Source: Candidatus Stahliibacteriota bacterium
Lineage (GTDB): Bacteria; Hydrothermota; Tepidihabitantia; SM23-42
DNA: 49,002 nt
Direction: 5' to 3'
Assembly: GCA_030602565.1 (NCBI GenBank)
Contig: JAUVZL010000013.1
Coordinates: 1-49,002 of the forward strand
Below the pieces are notes generated by a model that did no database searches, was not told where the DNA came from, and saw only the letters and a list, made by a program, of their open reading frames with translations. This document shows, piece by piece, positions 41,016 to 49,002 of this stretch. The first letter of the stretch is position 1; every line of letters starts with the position of its first letter. Made by a program: the position numbers and the translations under genes.

Positions 41016-42209
41016 ATGTCGAAAATTCTGCAAGACTTATTGACCAAGAATGAAAACAGGATAATTCTTATTGTCCTTGATGGTTTGGGCGATTTGCCAA
41101 ACCCGGACAAGACAGCTTTAGAGATAGCAAAAACCCCTAACTTGAATAAGCTGGCAAAGAAAAGCGGTTTTGGGTTAACGACCCCGGTTGCGTCTGGTAT
41201 TACACCAGGCAGCGGTCCTTCACACCTTGCCATGTTTGGTTATGATCCGGTAGAGCACCAAATCGGTCGCGGTGTGCTTGAGGCTCTGGGTATTGATTTG
41301 GATGTCGAGGAAAAGGATTTGGCAATACGGGGGAATTTCGCAACGATAAGGGATAAGGTTATAACGGATCGCCGGGCTGGTCGAATTTCAACTGAAGAAT
41401 GTACCAGGTTATGCAATAAATTGCAGGCCGCGATTAAAACAATTGAAGGTATATCGCTTATGATTAAGCCAGCTAAAGAGCATAGATTTGTGGTGAAATT
41501 TCAGGATGCAGAGTTTTCTGATGCTCTGACTGATGCTGATCCGCAAAAGGACAACCAGGCTCCAGTATTTGCTAAGGCAAAAACCAAAGCTGCTGAAAAA
41601 TCTGCAGAGATCATTAATACTTTTATAAAAACCGCTGCTTTGGTGCTTAAAGATGAAGAAAAATCAAACTATGTTTTGCTCAGAGGGTATGCGCGGAACC
41701 CGAACCTGGAGTCTATGGCAAAACGATTCGGTATTAACCCGGCAGCGATCGCAACATATCCAATGTATCGGGGTCTTGCTCGATTAGTCGGTATGAGTGT
41801 TTTGAAGACCGGTGAGACAATCGCTGATCAAATAAAGACCCTGAAAGAGAATTACTTGAAATTTGACTTTTTCTTTTTCCATATTAAAGGAACTGACAAA
41901 GCTGGTGAAGATGGTGACCCGGCAATGAAGGTTAAATACATTGAAGCATTTGACAAAAAATTGCCTGAAATCCTGAAATTAAAACCTGAGGTTCTTTGTA
42001 TAACCGCAGATCACTCCACGCCTACCTTGCTCCATTCACATTCGTGGCACCCAAATCCCTTGTTAATATATTCAAAATATGTCTTCCCTGAAAAGAAGGA
42101 TTTCACTGAAAGAAATTGCGTAACTGGCAGCTTGGGTAGGATGAGGTCACTTGATCTAATGCCTTTGTTATTAGCAAATGCATTGAAAATAAAGAAATAT
42201 GGAGCTTAA
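41016..42209 (+). CDS. apgM: Cofactor-independent phosphoglycerate mutase, archaeal (ApgM) type
   Basis: 397-aa alkaline-phosphatase-fold enzyme interconverting 3- and 2-phosphoglycerate in glycolysis/gluconeogenesis. The start [17 protein letters not shown] holds the first metal Asp; [14 protein letters not shown] contains the nucleophilic Ser; [13 protein letters not shown] and [19 protein letters not shown] carry metal ligands. It lacks the large GpmI insertion, so it belongs to the archaeal-type family, also common in deep-branching bacteria. It sits, with purH, between two identical 119-bp elements. Confidence 0.94.
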   Translation: MSKILQDLLTKNENRIILIVLDGLGDLPNPDKTALEIAKTPNLNKLAKKSGFGLTTPVASGITPGSGPSHLAMFGYDPVEHQIGRGVLEALGIDLDVEEKDLAIRGNFATIRDKVITDRRAGRISTEECTRLCNKLQAAIKTIEGISLMIKPAKEHRFVVKFQDAEFSDALTDADPQKDNQAPVFAKAKTKAAEKSAEIINTFIKTAALVLKDEEKSNYVLLRGYARNPNLESMAKRFGINPAAIATYPMYRGLARLVGMSVLKTGETIADQIKTLKENYLKFDFFFFHIKGTDKAGEDGDPAMKVKYIEAFDKKLPEILKLKPEVLCITADHSTPTLLHSHSWHPNPLLIYSKYVFPEKKDFTERNCVTGSLGRMRSLDLMPLLLANALKIKKYGA

Positions 42210-42211
42210 TC

Positions 42212-43669
42212 ATGGCGCAAACAATTACTAAAAAAGCCCTTATATCAGTAGCTGAGAAAGAGGGCGTTGTTGATTTTGCCAAGTCTTTAGCAGGTCTTGG
42301 TTTTCAAATAATCGCCACTGGCGGTACTTGTAGGTTACTGGAAGAGAATGGTATTGAAGCAGTTAAGATAAGTGATTATACAGGTGGTTCAGAAAGCGAA
42401 CGTGTTAAAACGCTCAGTCAAAAGATTGCAAAAGAAATCCTTGAGACCGGAGAAATCGGCCTTGTGGTTTGTAACCTCTATCCCTTTTTCGAGCAAAAAG
42501 GCAAATCCTTAGATGAAATGATAGAGTTTATTGATATCGGTGGTGTGACTTTATTAAGAGCAGGAGCAAAGAATTACAAGAAGGTTGGGGTTGCATATGA
42601 CCCGGCACAGTACAACGAGATTATCGAGGTGCTGAAAAATGATGGCTTTACTGAAGACTTTCGGCTGAACTTAGCAAAACAAGCATTCGGTTACATTGCG
42701 TGGTATGATGTTGTTATTGCCGAGTATTTTGGTGAGGATCTTGACCGGCAGAGATATTTCTCGGTTGGCGCAGAGCGGTTTATCCCCATGCGCTACGGGG
42801 AAAACCCGCATCAAAAAGCAGCTTTCTATCTCAATAAATTAGAACAAGAAGGTTTCATAATCCACGGTGGCAAACAGATTTCCTACAATAATATTCTTGA
42901 TGCCGAAGTTGCATTTGGTACAGCAAATGAATTCGTTGATGAGAGAGCTTGTGCGGTTATCAAGCACCAGACACCATGTGGTGTTGCCACAGGTGAAAGC
43001 CAGGAAGAGGCATTTGAGCGCGCCTATATGGCCGATTCAATGTCTGCTTTTGGCGGTTTAGTGGGGTTTAACCAGGAAGTCACTGGAGCAACTGCCGAGT
43101 TGATTAAAAAGCACTTCTTCGAGGTTATCATTGCTCCGGGCTTTGAAAAAGACGCACTCGAAATCTTGAAGACCAAGAAAAACTTAAGAATTGTAGAACT
43201 ATTGCCTGAGCTCATGCTGCCCATTGTCTATCGTCCGGTTTTTGGTGGTATCCTGGTTCAGGAACGTGATAAGGGTGATGTCAAGGATTGGGAAGTAGTT
43301 ACCAAGAGAGCGCCTGATGACTATGAAACCGAAGCCTTGAAATTTGCCTGGAAAGTAGTCAAATGGACCAAGTCAAACTCGGTGGTTTTTGCGATAAAGG
43401 GAAGGACTGTGGGTATTGGTGCTGGTCAGACTTCAAGGGTCGGTGCCGTAGTGATCGCGGCGCAGCAGTCAGTGGACAGAAGTGCCGGTATTGTTATGGG
43501 TTCAGATGCTTTCTTTCCTTTTCGCGACGGCGTTGATACCGCTGCAAAAGGTGGTGTGACTGCGGTGATCCAACCGGGTGGCTCAAAACGTGACCAGGAA
43601 GTGATCGATGCGTGTAATGAACACGATATGGCGATGGTCTTTACACACATGAGACATTTCAGGCATTAA
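42212..43669 (+). CDS. purH: Bifunctional AICAR formyltransferase/IMP cyclohydrolase PurH
   Basis: 485-aa enzyme of the last two steps of purine synthesis. The N-terminal MGS-like cyclohydrolase domain (about 1-185: ALISVAEKEGVVDFAKSLAGLGFQIIATGGT, VVCNLYPF) is followed by the transformylase domain (about 190-485: LRYGENPHQKAAFY in the form MRYGENPHQ, KHQTPCGVA, SDAFFPFRDGVDTAAKGGV). It is somewhat shorter than the usual 510-530 aa but has both domains and all main motifs. It starts 3 nt after the apgM stop with a GGAG site. No other pur gene is in the window. Confidence 0.95.
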   Translation: MAQTITKKALISVAEKEGVVDFAKSLAGLGFQIIATGGTCRLLEENGIEAVKISDYTGGSESERVKTLSQKIAKEILETGEIGLVVCNLYPFFEQKGKSLDEMIEFIDIGGVTLLRAGAKNYKKVGVAYDPAQYNEIIEVLKNDGFTEDFRLNLAKQAFGYIAWYDVVIAEYFGEDLDRQRYFSVGAERFIPMRYGENPHQKAAFYLNKLEQEGFIIHGGKQISYNNILDAEVAFGTANEFVDERACAVIKHQTPCGVATGESQEEAFERAYMADSMSAFGGLVGFNQEVTGATAELIKKHFFEVIIAPGFEKDALEILKTKKNLRIVELLPELMLPIVYRPVFGGILVQERDKGDVKDWEVVTKRAPDDYETEALKFAWKVVKWTKSNSVVFAIKGRTVGIGAGQTSRVGAVVIAAQQSVDRSAGIVMGSDAFFPFRDGVDTAAKGGVTAVIQPGGSKRDQEVIDACNEHDMAMVFTHMRHFRH

Positions 43670-43691
43670 AAGAGCTTAGTCATTGAGTCAT

Positions 43692-43810
43692 TCAGGCTGT
43701 TGATTTAGTGGAGTAGGGGCTTTAGCCCCGTCAAAAGCAATGAAATTTCATCAGTTTTCACGAGCATAAATGCTCTACTCCAGTGAAAAATGACTTTTTC
43801 AACAGCCTGA
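43692..43810. repeat. 119-bp palindromic element, copy 2
   Basis: Appears identical in sequence, length and orientation to 40769-40887, 22 bp downstream of the purH stop codon. It could act as a 3' hairpin for purH and for the convergent barrel gene. Flanked by AAGTCATT-type 8-nt repeats on both sides. Confidence 0.85.
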
Positions 43811-43843
43811 TTAAGTTATTAAGTCATTCTTTCTTCATTCTGA

Positions 43844-45199
43844 CTACAGTATTGCCCACAAGCTGAGATCAAAGGTTGTATCATCTAGGTTATTGCCTGG
43901 TACGTGCCCGTAATTGCGCCAAAAGCATTTACCCGCCGTGGCTCTGAAATAGAAATCATAACGGAGTGTATAATCAAGTCCGAAATTGATTTTTAGTTTC
44001 TTTTCAACTATGCCGGATGGAAAAGGCGGTGTCCAGGTACCTCCTTCTTGCTCATAAGGTAAAAAGATACTCCCCTGTCCTTTTCTCACATATTCAAGCT
44101 CTAATTTAGGATATAGACCAAATCGATTTATGAATTTTACTGCACAGGATAATTTATCAACATCGTTACCCAAAGGAAAACCCAAGGGATGGGTACCGCG
44201 TACATAAATATTGTCCTGTATCCGGTGTGTATACACCCACTTATCAACAAAGGTGTAATTCATCTTCACCAGAAAATTATCAAATAGTACTGACTTGAAG
44301 CCTACTTTGTAAGCCAGTTTGTCAGGGTATTCGTCATCTTCATACATGTAATCATCGATCAGTAGTTCACCATAGATAATAGACTCAAATAGTCGTAACT
44401 GGATATCAAAGCACCACATGATATTATCATTACGGTCTAACCCCCATTGTGATAGATAATAGGGCAGGAAAGGATTTAGATATAGGGGTTCGAGCGATTG
44501 TCCAAAAAGCAGGGCTTCGCTAAACCCTAATTTTAAGAATTTTCTCAGGTTTACTCCAATGCGGTGAATTGAGATATAACGATTTTGGGAAATGTCGAGA
44601 ACTGAAAAGATATTGTAGAATTCAAAGTAGCGAGTAGGTATGAATAACAAATAGCTGTCATATGCTTGAGAGTCAAGGGAGAAAAGGAGGTCATTATCGT
44701 CACCAAAGCCAAGCAGGTAATTTCTACGGCCAATATCAAAATGTATCATGCCAACTTCCATCTTCATTAATCCTTCAGTTAGGTAAACCTGAAAGTCATG
44801 CCATGGTTTTGGCCCGGCGGTATCGATATCTGAAGCACGCTGACACCTCACTGCTTGGGAAAACCCAATATTCTTAGCCAACTGCCCACCTAATCGTAGA
44901 TCGAGAAAACCGCACCTATACTCTGGTTCTAATTGATAGATGGCATTGAGGTGAATTAGATATGAGAAATCCTGATTTTTCGTCAAAAGCGGGTTAAAAA
45001 GTGATATGATTTTTCTATCCAATGGATTGAGTTTGACATCATTAATAAGAAGTTCATCTATTTGCGGAATGACCCACTCTACTTCATAAGGTCTTATCAA
45101 AGGGATATCAATAAGACTTCTGATCTGTAAGTATTCGATATTGTCCATTATCGGTGAGTCAATTGGGATTGTATAAGTGAGCAAAATAAATAATAACAT
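43844..45199 (-). CDS. Outer-membrane beta-barrel protein (Wzi/capsule-assembly-like)
   Basis: 451 aa. A short signal segment (about 1-12) precedes NIEYLQIRSLIDIPLIRPYEVEWV, an N-terminal helix and 'RPY' feature that I associate with Wzi-like barrels of the FCB group. The rest is rich in alternating aromatic/hydrophobic beta strands, ending in a Leu rather than Phe. It may bind surface polysaccharide or act as a porin; this is a pattern-level assignment. AGGAGG ribosome site. The 8-bp tandem array lies in its leader. Confidence 0.65.
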   Translation of the reverse strand: MLLFILLTYTIPIDSPIMDNIEYLQIRSLIDIPLIRPYEVEWVIPQIDELLINDVKLNPLDRKIISLFNPLLTKNQDFSYLIHLNAIYQLEPEYRCGFLDLRLGGQLAKNIGFSQAVRCQRASDIDTAGPKPWHDFQVYLTEGLMKMEVGMIHFDIGRRNYLLGFGDDNDLLFSLDSQAYDSYLLFIPTRYFEFYNIFSVLDISQNRYISIHRIGVNLRKFLKLGFSEALLFGQSLEPLYLNPFLPYYLSQWGLDRNDNIMWCFDIQLRLFESIIYGELLIDDYMYEDDEYPDKLAYKVGFKSVLFDNFLVKMNYTFVDKWVYTHRIQDNIYVRGTHPLGFPLGNDVDKLSCAVKFINRFGLYPKLELEYVRKGQGSIFLPYEQEGGTWTPPFPSGIVEKKLKINFGLDYTLRYDFYFRATAGKCFWRNYGHVPGNNLDDTTFDLSLWAIL

Positions 45200-45223
45200 T
45201 AAAACCTCCTACATAAGACAAAT

Positions 45224-45327
45224 GCCTAAATGCCTAAATACCTAAATACCTAAATGCCTAAATACCTAAATACCTAAATACCTAAATACCTAAATGCCTA
45301 AAATACCTAAATGCCTAAATGCCTAAA
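45224..45327. repeat. 8-bp tandem repeat array, 13 units of RCCTAAAT
   Basis: Thirteen consecutive units of (A/G)CCTAAAT, with a single one-base insertion in the unit at 45296. It fills the intergenic space between two minus-strand outer-membrane genes, ending 25 bp upstream of the ATG at 45199. Copy number could change by slippage. Confidence 0.9.
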
Positions 45328-45346
45328 AGAACCCATGGCCTTCGAT

Positions 45347-46645
45347 TCAAAATCCTTTTTCTAACATAAGATGAATCTTGCCATCTCGCCAGGTTCCTTG
45401 TTTTGGCCACGCAAAGATAAGCGCGGCGTCTAATACATTAGATGCCATTGCCATGCCAAAGCCATAGGAGTACTTTATTTCATCTTGAACCCAACCAATA
45501 TCAAATAAGGGGTAGATAAACAATCTCTTGTACTCCAGGTTAACCCAGGCACCACTCTCATCGTCGAATTCTTCTTCAAGGTAGCCGCGCAAATTCTGTG
45601 AACCGCCGATACGGTAGTAGTCAAAATACTCAAATGAATCAGTCTCAACATAATAGCCGTGGGGTCTTAAATAAAACTTCATCATTTGGAATTCACCATC
45701 ATATTGAAACCGCCACCGGTCGTTTTGGCGAAAGAGGTATTCATAATTAATCTGTTGAGAACACGACCAAATCAATGATTCATAATCAAAGCCTAAACCA
45801 ATGCCCACGAAGTTATCAGAATATTGTTGGCTTGGGTTATCATCGCCAAAATAGGAAAAAGACTCAACCCCGGATATCAAAGAAACGCTGAAGTATTCAC
45901 CAATCGGTGCGATTATCTTACCCGCAAATTTGACGAGTCGAACACTGTCATACGTCCAGAGCGAAAAATTGCCGTTCAAGGCGATCGGATATATTAAGAT
46001 CGGTTCAGTGAAATCCAGGGCGAAGAGGGTTTGATAATCATATTGAAAAGTCAATCGGCGCAAGGTGCCGAGTAGGTTTATGGTACTGTAAATAATACTG
46101 AAATCATACTTGTCTTCGCTCAGTGCACCATAGGCAATTAAGTTATCACCTGGTTTTTCCTCCAGTTTGAGTAAAACATAATAGTCGCCATTTCTCAATA
46201 CGATATTCTCCTGGACTGAATTGAAAGCCTCAGTTTCGAGCAGGTTCTTTTTGGTGCGGGCAAGAGACTTACTGGAAAAATAGGTTCCCGTTTTAAAGTC
46301 GGCAACTTTGCGTACAGGACCAAGGTCAGTGCGACCCTGGACATCAAAAAGATAATCAGCAACCGTTATTCGTTTACCTTCTTCCATCATAAGGACTACT
46401 TTTTCAATAACACTATCAGTGTAAATGACCGACGGAAAGATGCGACAGAAAGCAAAACCCGCTTCCGTATACTTACGGATAATGGTTTTTGTCAGTCTTT
46501 CCACGTCAGCCTTGTTTTTTGTTTCACCCTTATTTCTGAGTAAATACTGTGCAGAAAAAAATCGATTACCATGAATTTCAATCGCAATATCTTGTTGCAT
46601 ATTCGACAGTGATAAAAGGAACAGGAGGCTAAGAGCGTCTAACAA
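45347..46645 (-). CDS. Omp85-family outer-membrane protein (BamA/TamA-like)
   Basis: 432 aa. Signal sequence (about 1-16), then one to two POTRA domains (IAIEIHGNRFFSAQYLLRNKG; VERLTKTIIRKYTEAGFAFCRI), then a 16-strand-type barrel with the family GGSQNLRGY motif (the VRGF/Y loop-6 equivalent) and a terminal Phe (LMLEKGF). Much shorter than BamA, so more likely an accessory translocase or a FhaC/TamA-like protein. Only TTG (46645) can start it: the frame has a stop just upstream. No ribosome site is visible, so it probably relies on coupling with the HNH gene 12 nt upstream. Confidence 0.82.
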   Translation of the reverse strand: MLDALSLLFLLSLSNMQQDIAIEIHGNRFFSAQYLLRNKGETKNKADVERLTKTIIRKYTEAGFAFCRIFPSVIYTDSVIEKVVLMMEEGKRITVADYLFDVQGRTDLGPVRKVADFKTGTYFSSKSLARTKKNLLETEAFNSVQENIVLRNGDYYVLLKLEEKPGDNLIAYGALSEDKYDFSIIYSTINLLGTLRRLTFQYDYQTLFALDFTEPILIYPIALNGNFSLWTYDSVRLVKFAGKIIAPIGEYFSVSLISGVESFSYFGDDNPSQQYSDNFVGIGLGFDYESLIWSCSQQINYEYLFRQNDRWRFQYDGEFQMMKFYLRPHGYYVETDSFEYFDYYRIGGSQNLRGYLEEEFDDESGAWVNLEYKRLFIYPLFDIGWVQDEIKYSYGFGMAMASNVLDAALIFAWPKQGTWRDGKIHLMLEKGF

Positions 46646-46657
46646 TGTTGCGCAGTA

Positions 46658-47164
46658 CTATGATTGAAACAGAAAGGGTCGCCATTTGGTCTTGGGCGGG
46701 CCAAATTCATTCAACACGAACGTAAAATAATGGGGTTTCTTTGATCTTTTGATCAGTTTCATATTGGCATCCTTTGGCAGCCGATTCCCTTTGCTATTGT
46801 TACACTCAAGACACGCGCATACAAGGTTCTCCCATGTGTCATTTCCACCAAGAGCTTTGGGTACTATATGATCCGTCGTCATGATACCGGTTTTCTTACC
46901 GCAATATTGACACTGGTGGTTATCGCGTTTGATTATATTCTTCTTGGTTAATGATATTTCTTTGCGTTTGATGCGGACATAGTATTTCAACCTAATTACT
47001 GATGGAACCTGATACGTAATACTGATTGTGTGGATTAGTATCCCACCTACCCTTTCAATAAGGTCTACTTTACCTAAAATCATTAATGTAATCGCCCTTT
47101 TTACTCGTAGAATCGTTAATGGTTCATAGTTCTGGTTCAACAACAGGACCGGTGTTCGAAGCAT
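46658..47164 (-). CDS. HNH endonuclease family protein
   Basis: 168 aa. The N-terminus RTPVLLLNQNYEPLTILRVKRAITLMILGK is typical of a widely conserved stand-alone HNH family, and the HNH core (about 85-140) shows a zinc CxxC pair (CQYCGKK), the catalytic DHIVPKALGG, and a second CLECNNSKGNRLP. It probably nicks or cleaves DNA; physiological role unknown. The start shares one base with the stop of the upstream small gene (TAATG). Confidence 0.9.
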   Translation of the reverse strand: MLRTPVLLLNQNYEPLTILRVKRAITLMILGKVDLIERVGGILIHTISITYQVPSVIRLKYYVRIKRKEISLTKKNIIKRDNHQCQYCGKKTGIMTTDHIVPKALGGNDTWENLVCACLECNNSKGNRLPKDANMKLIKRSKKPHYFTFVLNEFGPPKTKWRPFLFQS

Positions 47165-47529
47165 TAGAAATCAATCTCAATTGGCGCAATTTTATCAATG
47201 ACAAAATGTTTAGTGTATGTAAATAACCCAAAGATACTTGATGAATCGTCATAAGCAACATAAATCCTCAATGAATCATTTATCGTTCGATCGATGATAA
47301 TGGAATCCGGGTTTAACTCAATATTGGCTTCCTTTGCCTCTTTAGTAAGCTGGTTGATTATTTCCTGGTTCCCCATTGCATAACCAGTCCTTGCAGCATG
47401 GTCAACCTTTTCCGCGATTGTGCTGCGAGTCAGATGGACCCGGACAATTTGATAGGCGCCATATCCAATTATCAGCAAAATAATTATTATTATGATGACG
47501 CCGAAGCCAGAAATGCCTTTGTTTTTCAT
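47164..47529 (-). CDS. Small single-pass membrane protein, function unknown
   Basis: 121 aa. The N-terminus KNKGISGFGVIIIIIILLIIGYGAYQ is a basic segment and one Ile-rich membrane helix, followed by about 90 residues predicted periplasmic. It recalls prepilin-like or DUF4845-like proteins, but I see no convincing peptidase cleavage motif. I chose ATG 47529 because GGGGGA lies at the right spacing; the ATG at 47541 has no site. Operon with the TPR lipoprotein. Confidence 0.7.
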   Translation of the reverse strand: MKNKGISGFGVIIIIIILLIIGYGAYQIVRVHLTRSTIAEKVDHAARTGYAMGNQEIINQLTKEAKEANIELNPDSIIIDRTINDSLRIYVAYDDSSSIFGLFTYTKHFVIDKIAPIEIDF

Positions 47530-47543
47530 ATTATCCCCCATAA

Positions 47544-48746
47544 TTATTTACAGTAGAACCATTTATCCTCTTCAAGCCCTTTTATCCAATTATTACAACG
47601 CGTGATTTCATTAGCGGCATAGGTACTGTATTTGCTGTCGGCACGGGCTTTGGAATAATAAGCAACCGCACTGCGTAAATTGCTCAGTGCGGCGTTTAAT
47701 TTTGGACAGTGTTTCTTAGCTTTATTGCTATCCCAGGATGCTTTGGAGGCATACCCCCTTCTTTCATAGATATCGCCAAGCAAGACATTGGCATACAGGT
47801 TATTTGGTTCAATTTTCTGTGCTTGTTTTATATAACTCTCTGCCGCACCATATTTACTGCGGGAAATATTGAGGTCGGCAAGAGAGAACAAAGGGAAGGC
47901 TTTATCAGGTTCTAACTTTTGTGCTTCTTTGTATTGAGTTTCTGCTTTCGTATATTTCTTCTGACGCTGATAAACCAGACCCAATTTGAGACGATACAGG
48001 TAATTATCCGGTTCTTTCTCAACTAAATATTCATACTGCTGGGCCGCCTTACTATAGCGTTTCAGGTCAGTGAGCGTCTCGGCAAGATTTTCTCTTACTT
48101 CCAGATTCTTGGGTTTCAATGTGACGAGGTTTTCAAGATATCCAATTGCCTGATTCGGATTGTCCATCTCAATATAGACCTTGGCAATCGCTAGCTGAGT
48201 CGAGAGGTTATCAGGTTCATATTTTTCGCTCTTATTGTAGTAGATAAGGGCTTTATCGTATTCCTTGGTCTTTGTGTAAATGTAACCGAGACCGTTCAGC
48301 AGATTCACATTTGTGGAATCAATCATCAAGCCGCTTTGATATTCGACGATAGCCTCACTATAGCGCTTGGTTTCTGCATACAATGCAGCAAGCCCTTCAT
48401 ATGCCCGCGGGTCCATTGGGTCAACTTTTTTCACCTGGTTATAGGTTGCTTCAGCATTAACAAGATCACGCTTTTTACGGTGTGACTTGGCGAGGAGGAT
48501 ATATGCTGCATAGTAATCGGGTTTTATCTTTATCGCTTCTTTAAGTTTTTCAATGGCGGCGTCATAGTTACCCTGCTTATAATATTCCAGAGCAAAGGCA
48601 TATAAAGCTTCAGGATTTTCTTCGGTGGGTTGGACAATGGGTTCTTGAGTATCCGCTTTGGCTGTTGTCTGGATAGGTGCACAACTGATGACAATTAAAC
48701 CTACTAATACAAAAACCAAATATCTTGCTCTTAATATCGTGTCCAT
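47544..48746 (-). CDS. TPR-repeat lipoprotein
   Basis: 400 aa. A type II signal peptide with lipobox VISCAP places the protein in the envelope as a lipoprotein. Residues about 45-345 consist of roughly eight consecutive 34-residue TPRs (for example ALEYYKQGNYDAAIEKLKEA and GLAALYAETKRYSEAIVEY). TPR lipoproteins commonly scaffold outer-membrane or secretion complexes (BamD, PilF-like), which would fit the two barrel genes downstream. GGAGG ribosome site. Only 22 bp separate it from tRNA-Ala, too little for its own promoter. Confidence 0.88.
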   Translation of the reverse strand: MDTILRARYLVFVLVGLIVISCAPIQTTAKADTQEPIVQPTEENPEALYAFALEYYKQGNYDAAIEKLKEAIKIKPDYYAAYILLAKSHRKKRDLVNAEATYNQVKKVDPMDPRAYEGLAALYAETKRYSEAIVEYQSGLMIDSTNVNLLNGLGYIYTKTKEYDKALIYYNKSEKYEPDNLSTQLAIAKVYIEMDNPNQAIGYLENLVTLKPKNLEVRENLAETLTDLKRYSKAAQQYEYLVEKEPDNYLYRLKLGLVYQRQKKYTKAETQYKEAQKLEPDKAFPLFSLADLNISRSKYGAAESYIKQAQKIEPNNLYANVLLGDIYERRGYASKASWDSNKAKKHCPKLNAALSNLRSAVAYYSKARADSKYSTYAANEITRCNNWIKGLEEDKWFYCK

Positions 48747-48768
48747 TATACCTCCATTTCTTTTGGTA

Positions 48769-48841
48769 TGGAGCCGACGGGATTTGAACCCGTGACCTCT
48801 TGACTGCCAGTCAAGCGCTCTCCCAACTGAGCTACGGCCCC
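48769..48841 (-). tRNA. tRNA-Ala (GGC)
   Basis: Complete cloverleaf on the minus strand: acceptor GGGGCCG with CGGCTCC including the G3-U70 pair that identifies alanine tRNAs, D-arm GCTCAGTTGGGAGAGC, anticodon stem CTTGA/TCAAG with loop CTGGCAG (anticodon GGC), and T-arm GGGTTCAAATCCC. Discriminator A, CCA not encoded. Confidence 0.96.
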
Positions 48842-48956
48842 ATTATATTGTAAAACAAAGGGTAACAGTTTAGTTTTTCCCAAAAATTCTTATACCTATC
48901 ACTCAAACTTCGCTCCTTTAATGGGACCACCATCATACCCCACACATTACATATTT

Positions 48957-48991
48957 CCCCTCCCTTGATGGGAGGGGATAAAGGGGAGGGT
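48957..48991. repeat. CT/GA-rich palindromic repeat, second copy
   Basis: An 8-bp perfect stem (48957-48964 with 48970-48977) is followed by a further purine-rich arm (to about 48991), the same plan as 142-179. Probably a genome-wide intergenic repeat. Confidence 0.45.
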
Positions 48992-49002
48992 GATAATTAA
49001 CC

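Noticed and set aside
40769-43810. Composite transposon carrying apgM and purH
   Set aside because: No transposase is present and the flanking elements are in direct orientation with no clear target duplication; reported as flanking repeats only.
45224-45327. Possible CRISPR array
   Set aside because: Units are contiguous 8-mers without spacers and no cas genes are present; it is a simple tandem repeat.
48842-48874. Promoter for tRNA-Ala
   Set aside because: A TACAAT box lies 5 nt before the tRNA, but no acceptable -35 box is found at 16-18 bp, so I did not list it.

Overview
This window looks like chromosome from an uncultured, moderately AT-rich, Gram-negative bacterium of the FCB type, most likely candidate phylum WOR-3 (Stahlbacteria) or a close relative. 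The evidence is an LptD-like protein, TonB, Omp85 and other beta-barrels (outer membrane), two large secreted Kelch proteins ending in a shared Por-secretion-like tail, archaeal-type ApgM and a UbiA prenyltransferase resembling archaeal DGGGP synthase. The taxonomy is inference. There are no rRNAs, no CRISPR, no phage genes and no complete IS; mobility is limited to small palindromic/MITE-like elements.

Layout. 1-716: repeat-rich, with a MITE-like element, a 59-aa ORF and a tRNA-like relic. 717-5288 (-): ubiA-uppP-S9 peptidase-murG, an envelope/polyprenyl-lipid operon. 5352-12878 (+): ruvX-mltG-two tandem divergent class III cyclase-like proteins-REC/GAF/GGDEF protein, an almost completely translationally coupled signalling operon. 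12925-15762 (+): CBS protein plus two tandem CPA2 (Kef-type) antiporters. 15775-18171 (-): tRNA-Pro, nikR, MFS exporter, cupin. 18310-20507 (+): secreted Kelch protein with a 19-nt frameshifting deletion. 20764-22938 (-): serS, degenerate class II aldolase, small membrane protein. 23026-25999 (+): larA and a PpiD/SurA-like foldase. 26010-31419 (-): deoB-cdd-AAA/TPR protein-lptD. 31515-35082: tonB converging on the second Kelch protein. 35360-36759 (+): plsC-ispH. 36766-40665 (-): transglutaminase and an ABC exporter. 41016-43669 (+): apgM-purH, flanked by two identical 119-bp palindromic elements. 43844-48841 (-): tRNA-Ala, TPR lipoprotein, small TM protein, HNH nuclease, Omp85 protein, Wzi-like barrel.

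Expression signals are unusually readable. Sixteen sigma70-type promoters can be seen, 15 with a 16-bp spacer. At seven of them the start codon lies only 5-6 nt after the -10 hexamer (8 nt in two more), so many mRNAs here should be leaderless; other genes keep a normal Shine-Dalgarno. Inside operons ATGA/GTGA/TAATG overlaps are the rule.

The best candidate for an undescribed system is the 6806-12878 cassette. It holds two paralogous soluble proteins, each with a long helical N-terminus and a C-terminal cyclase-homology domain that keeps both metal-binding Asp residues, carries a shared insertion and has altered transition-state residues. They are fused by overlap to a diguanylate cyclase with an intact I-site. 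A third degenerate cyclase-like domain is fused to an AAA/TPR module at 28052-29836.
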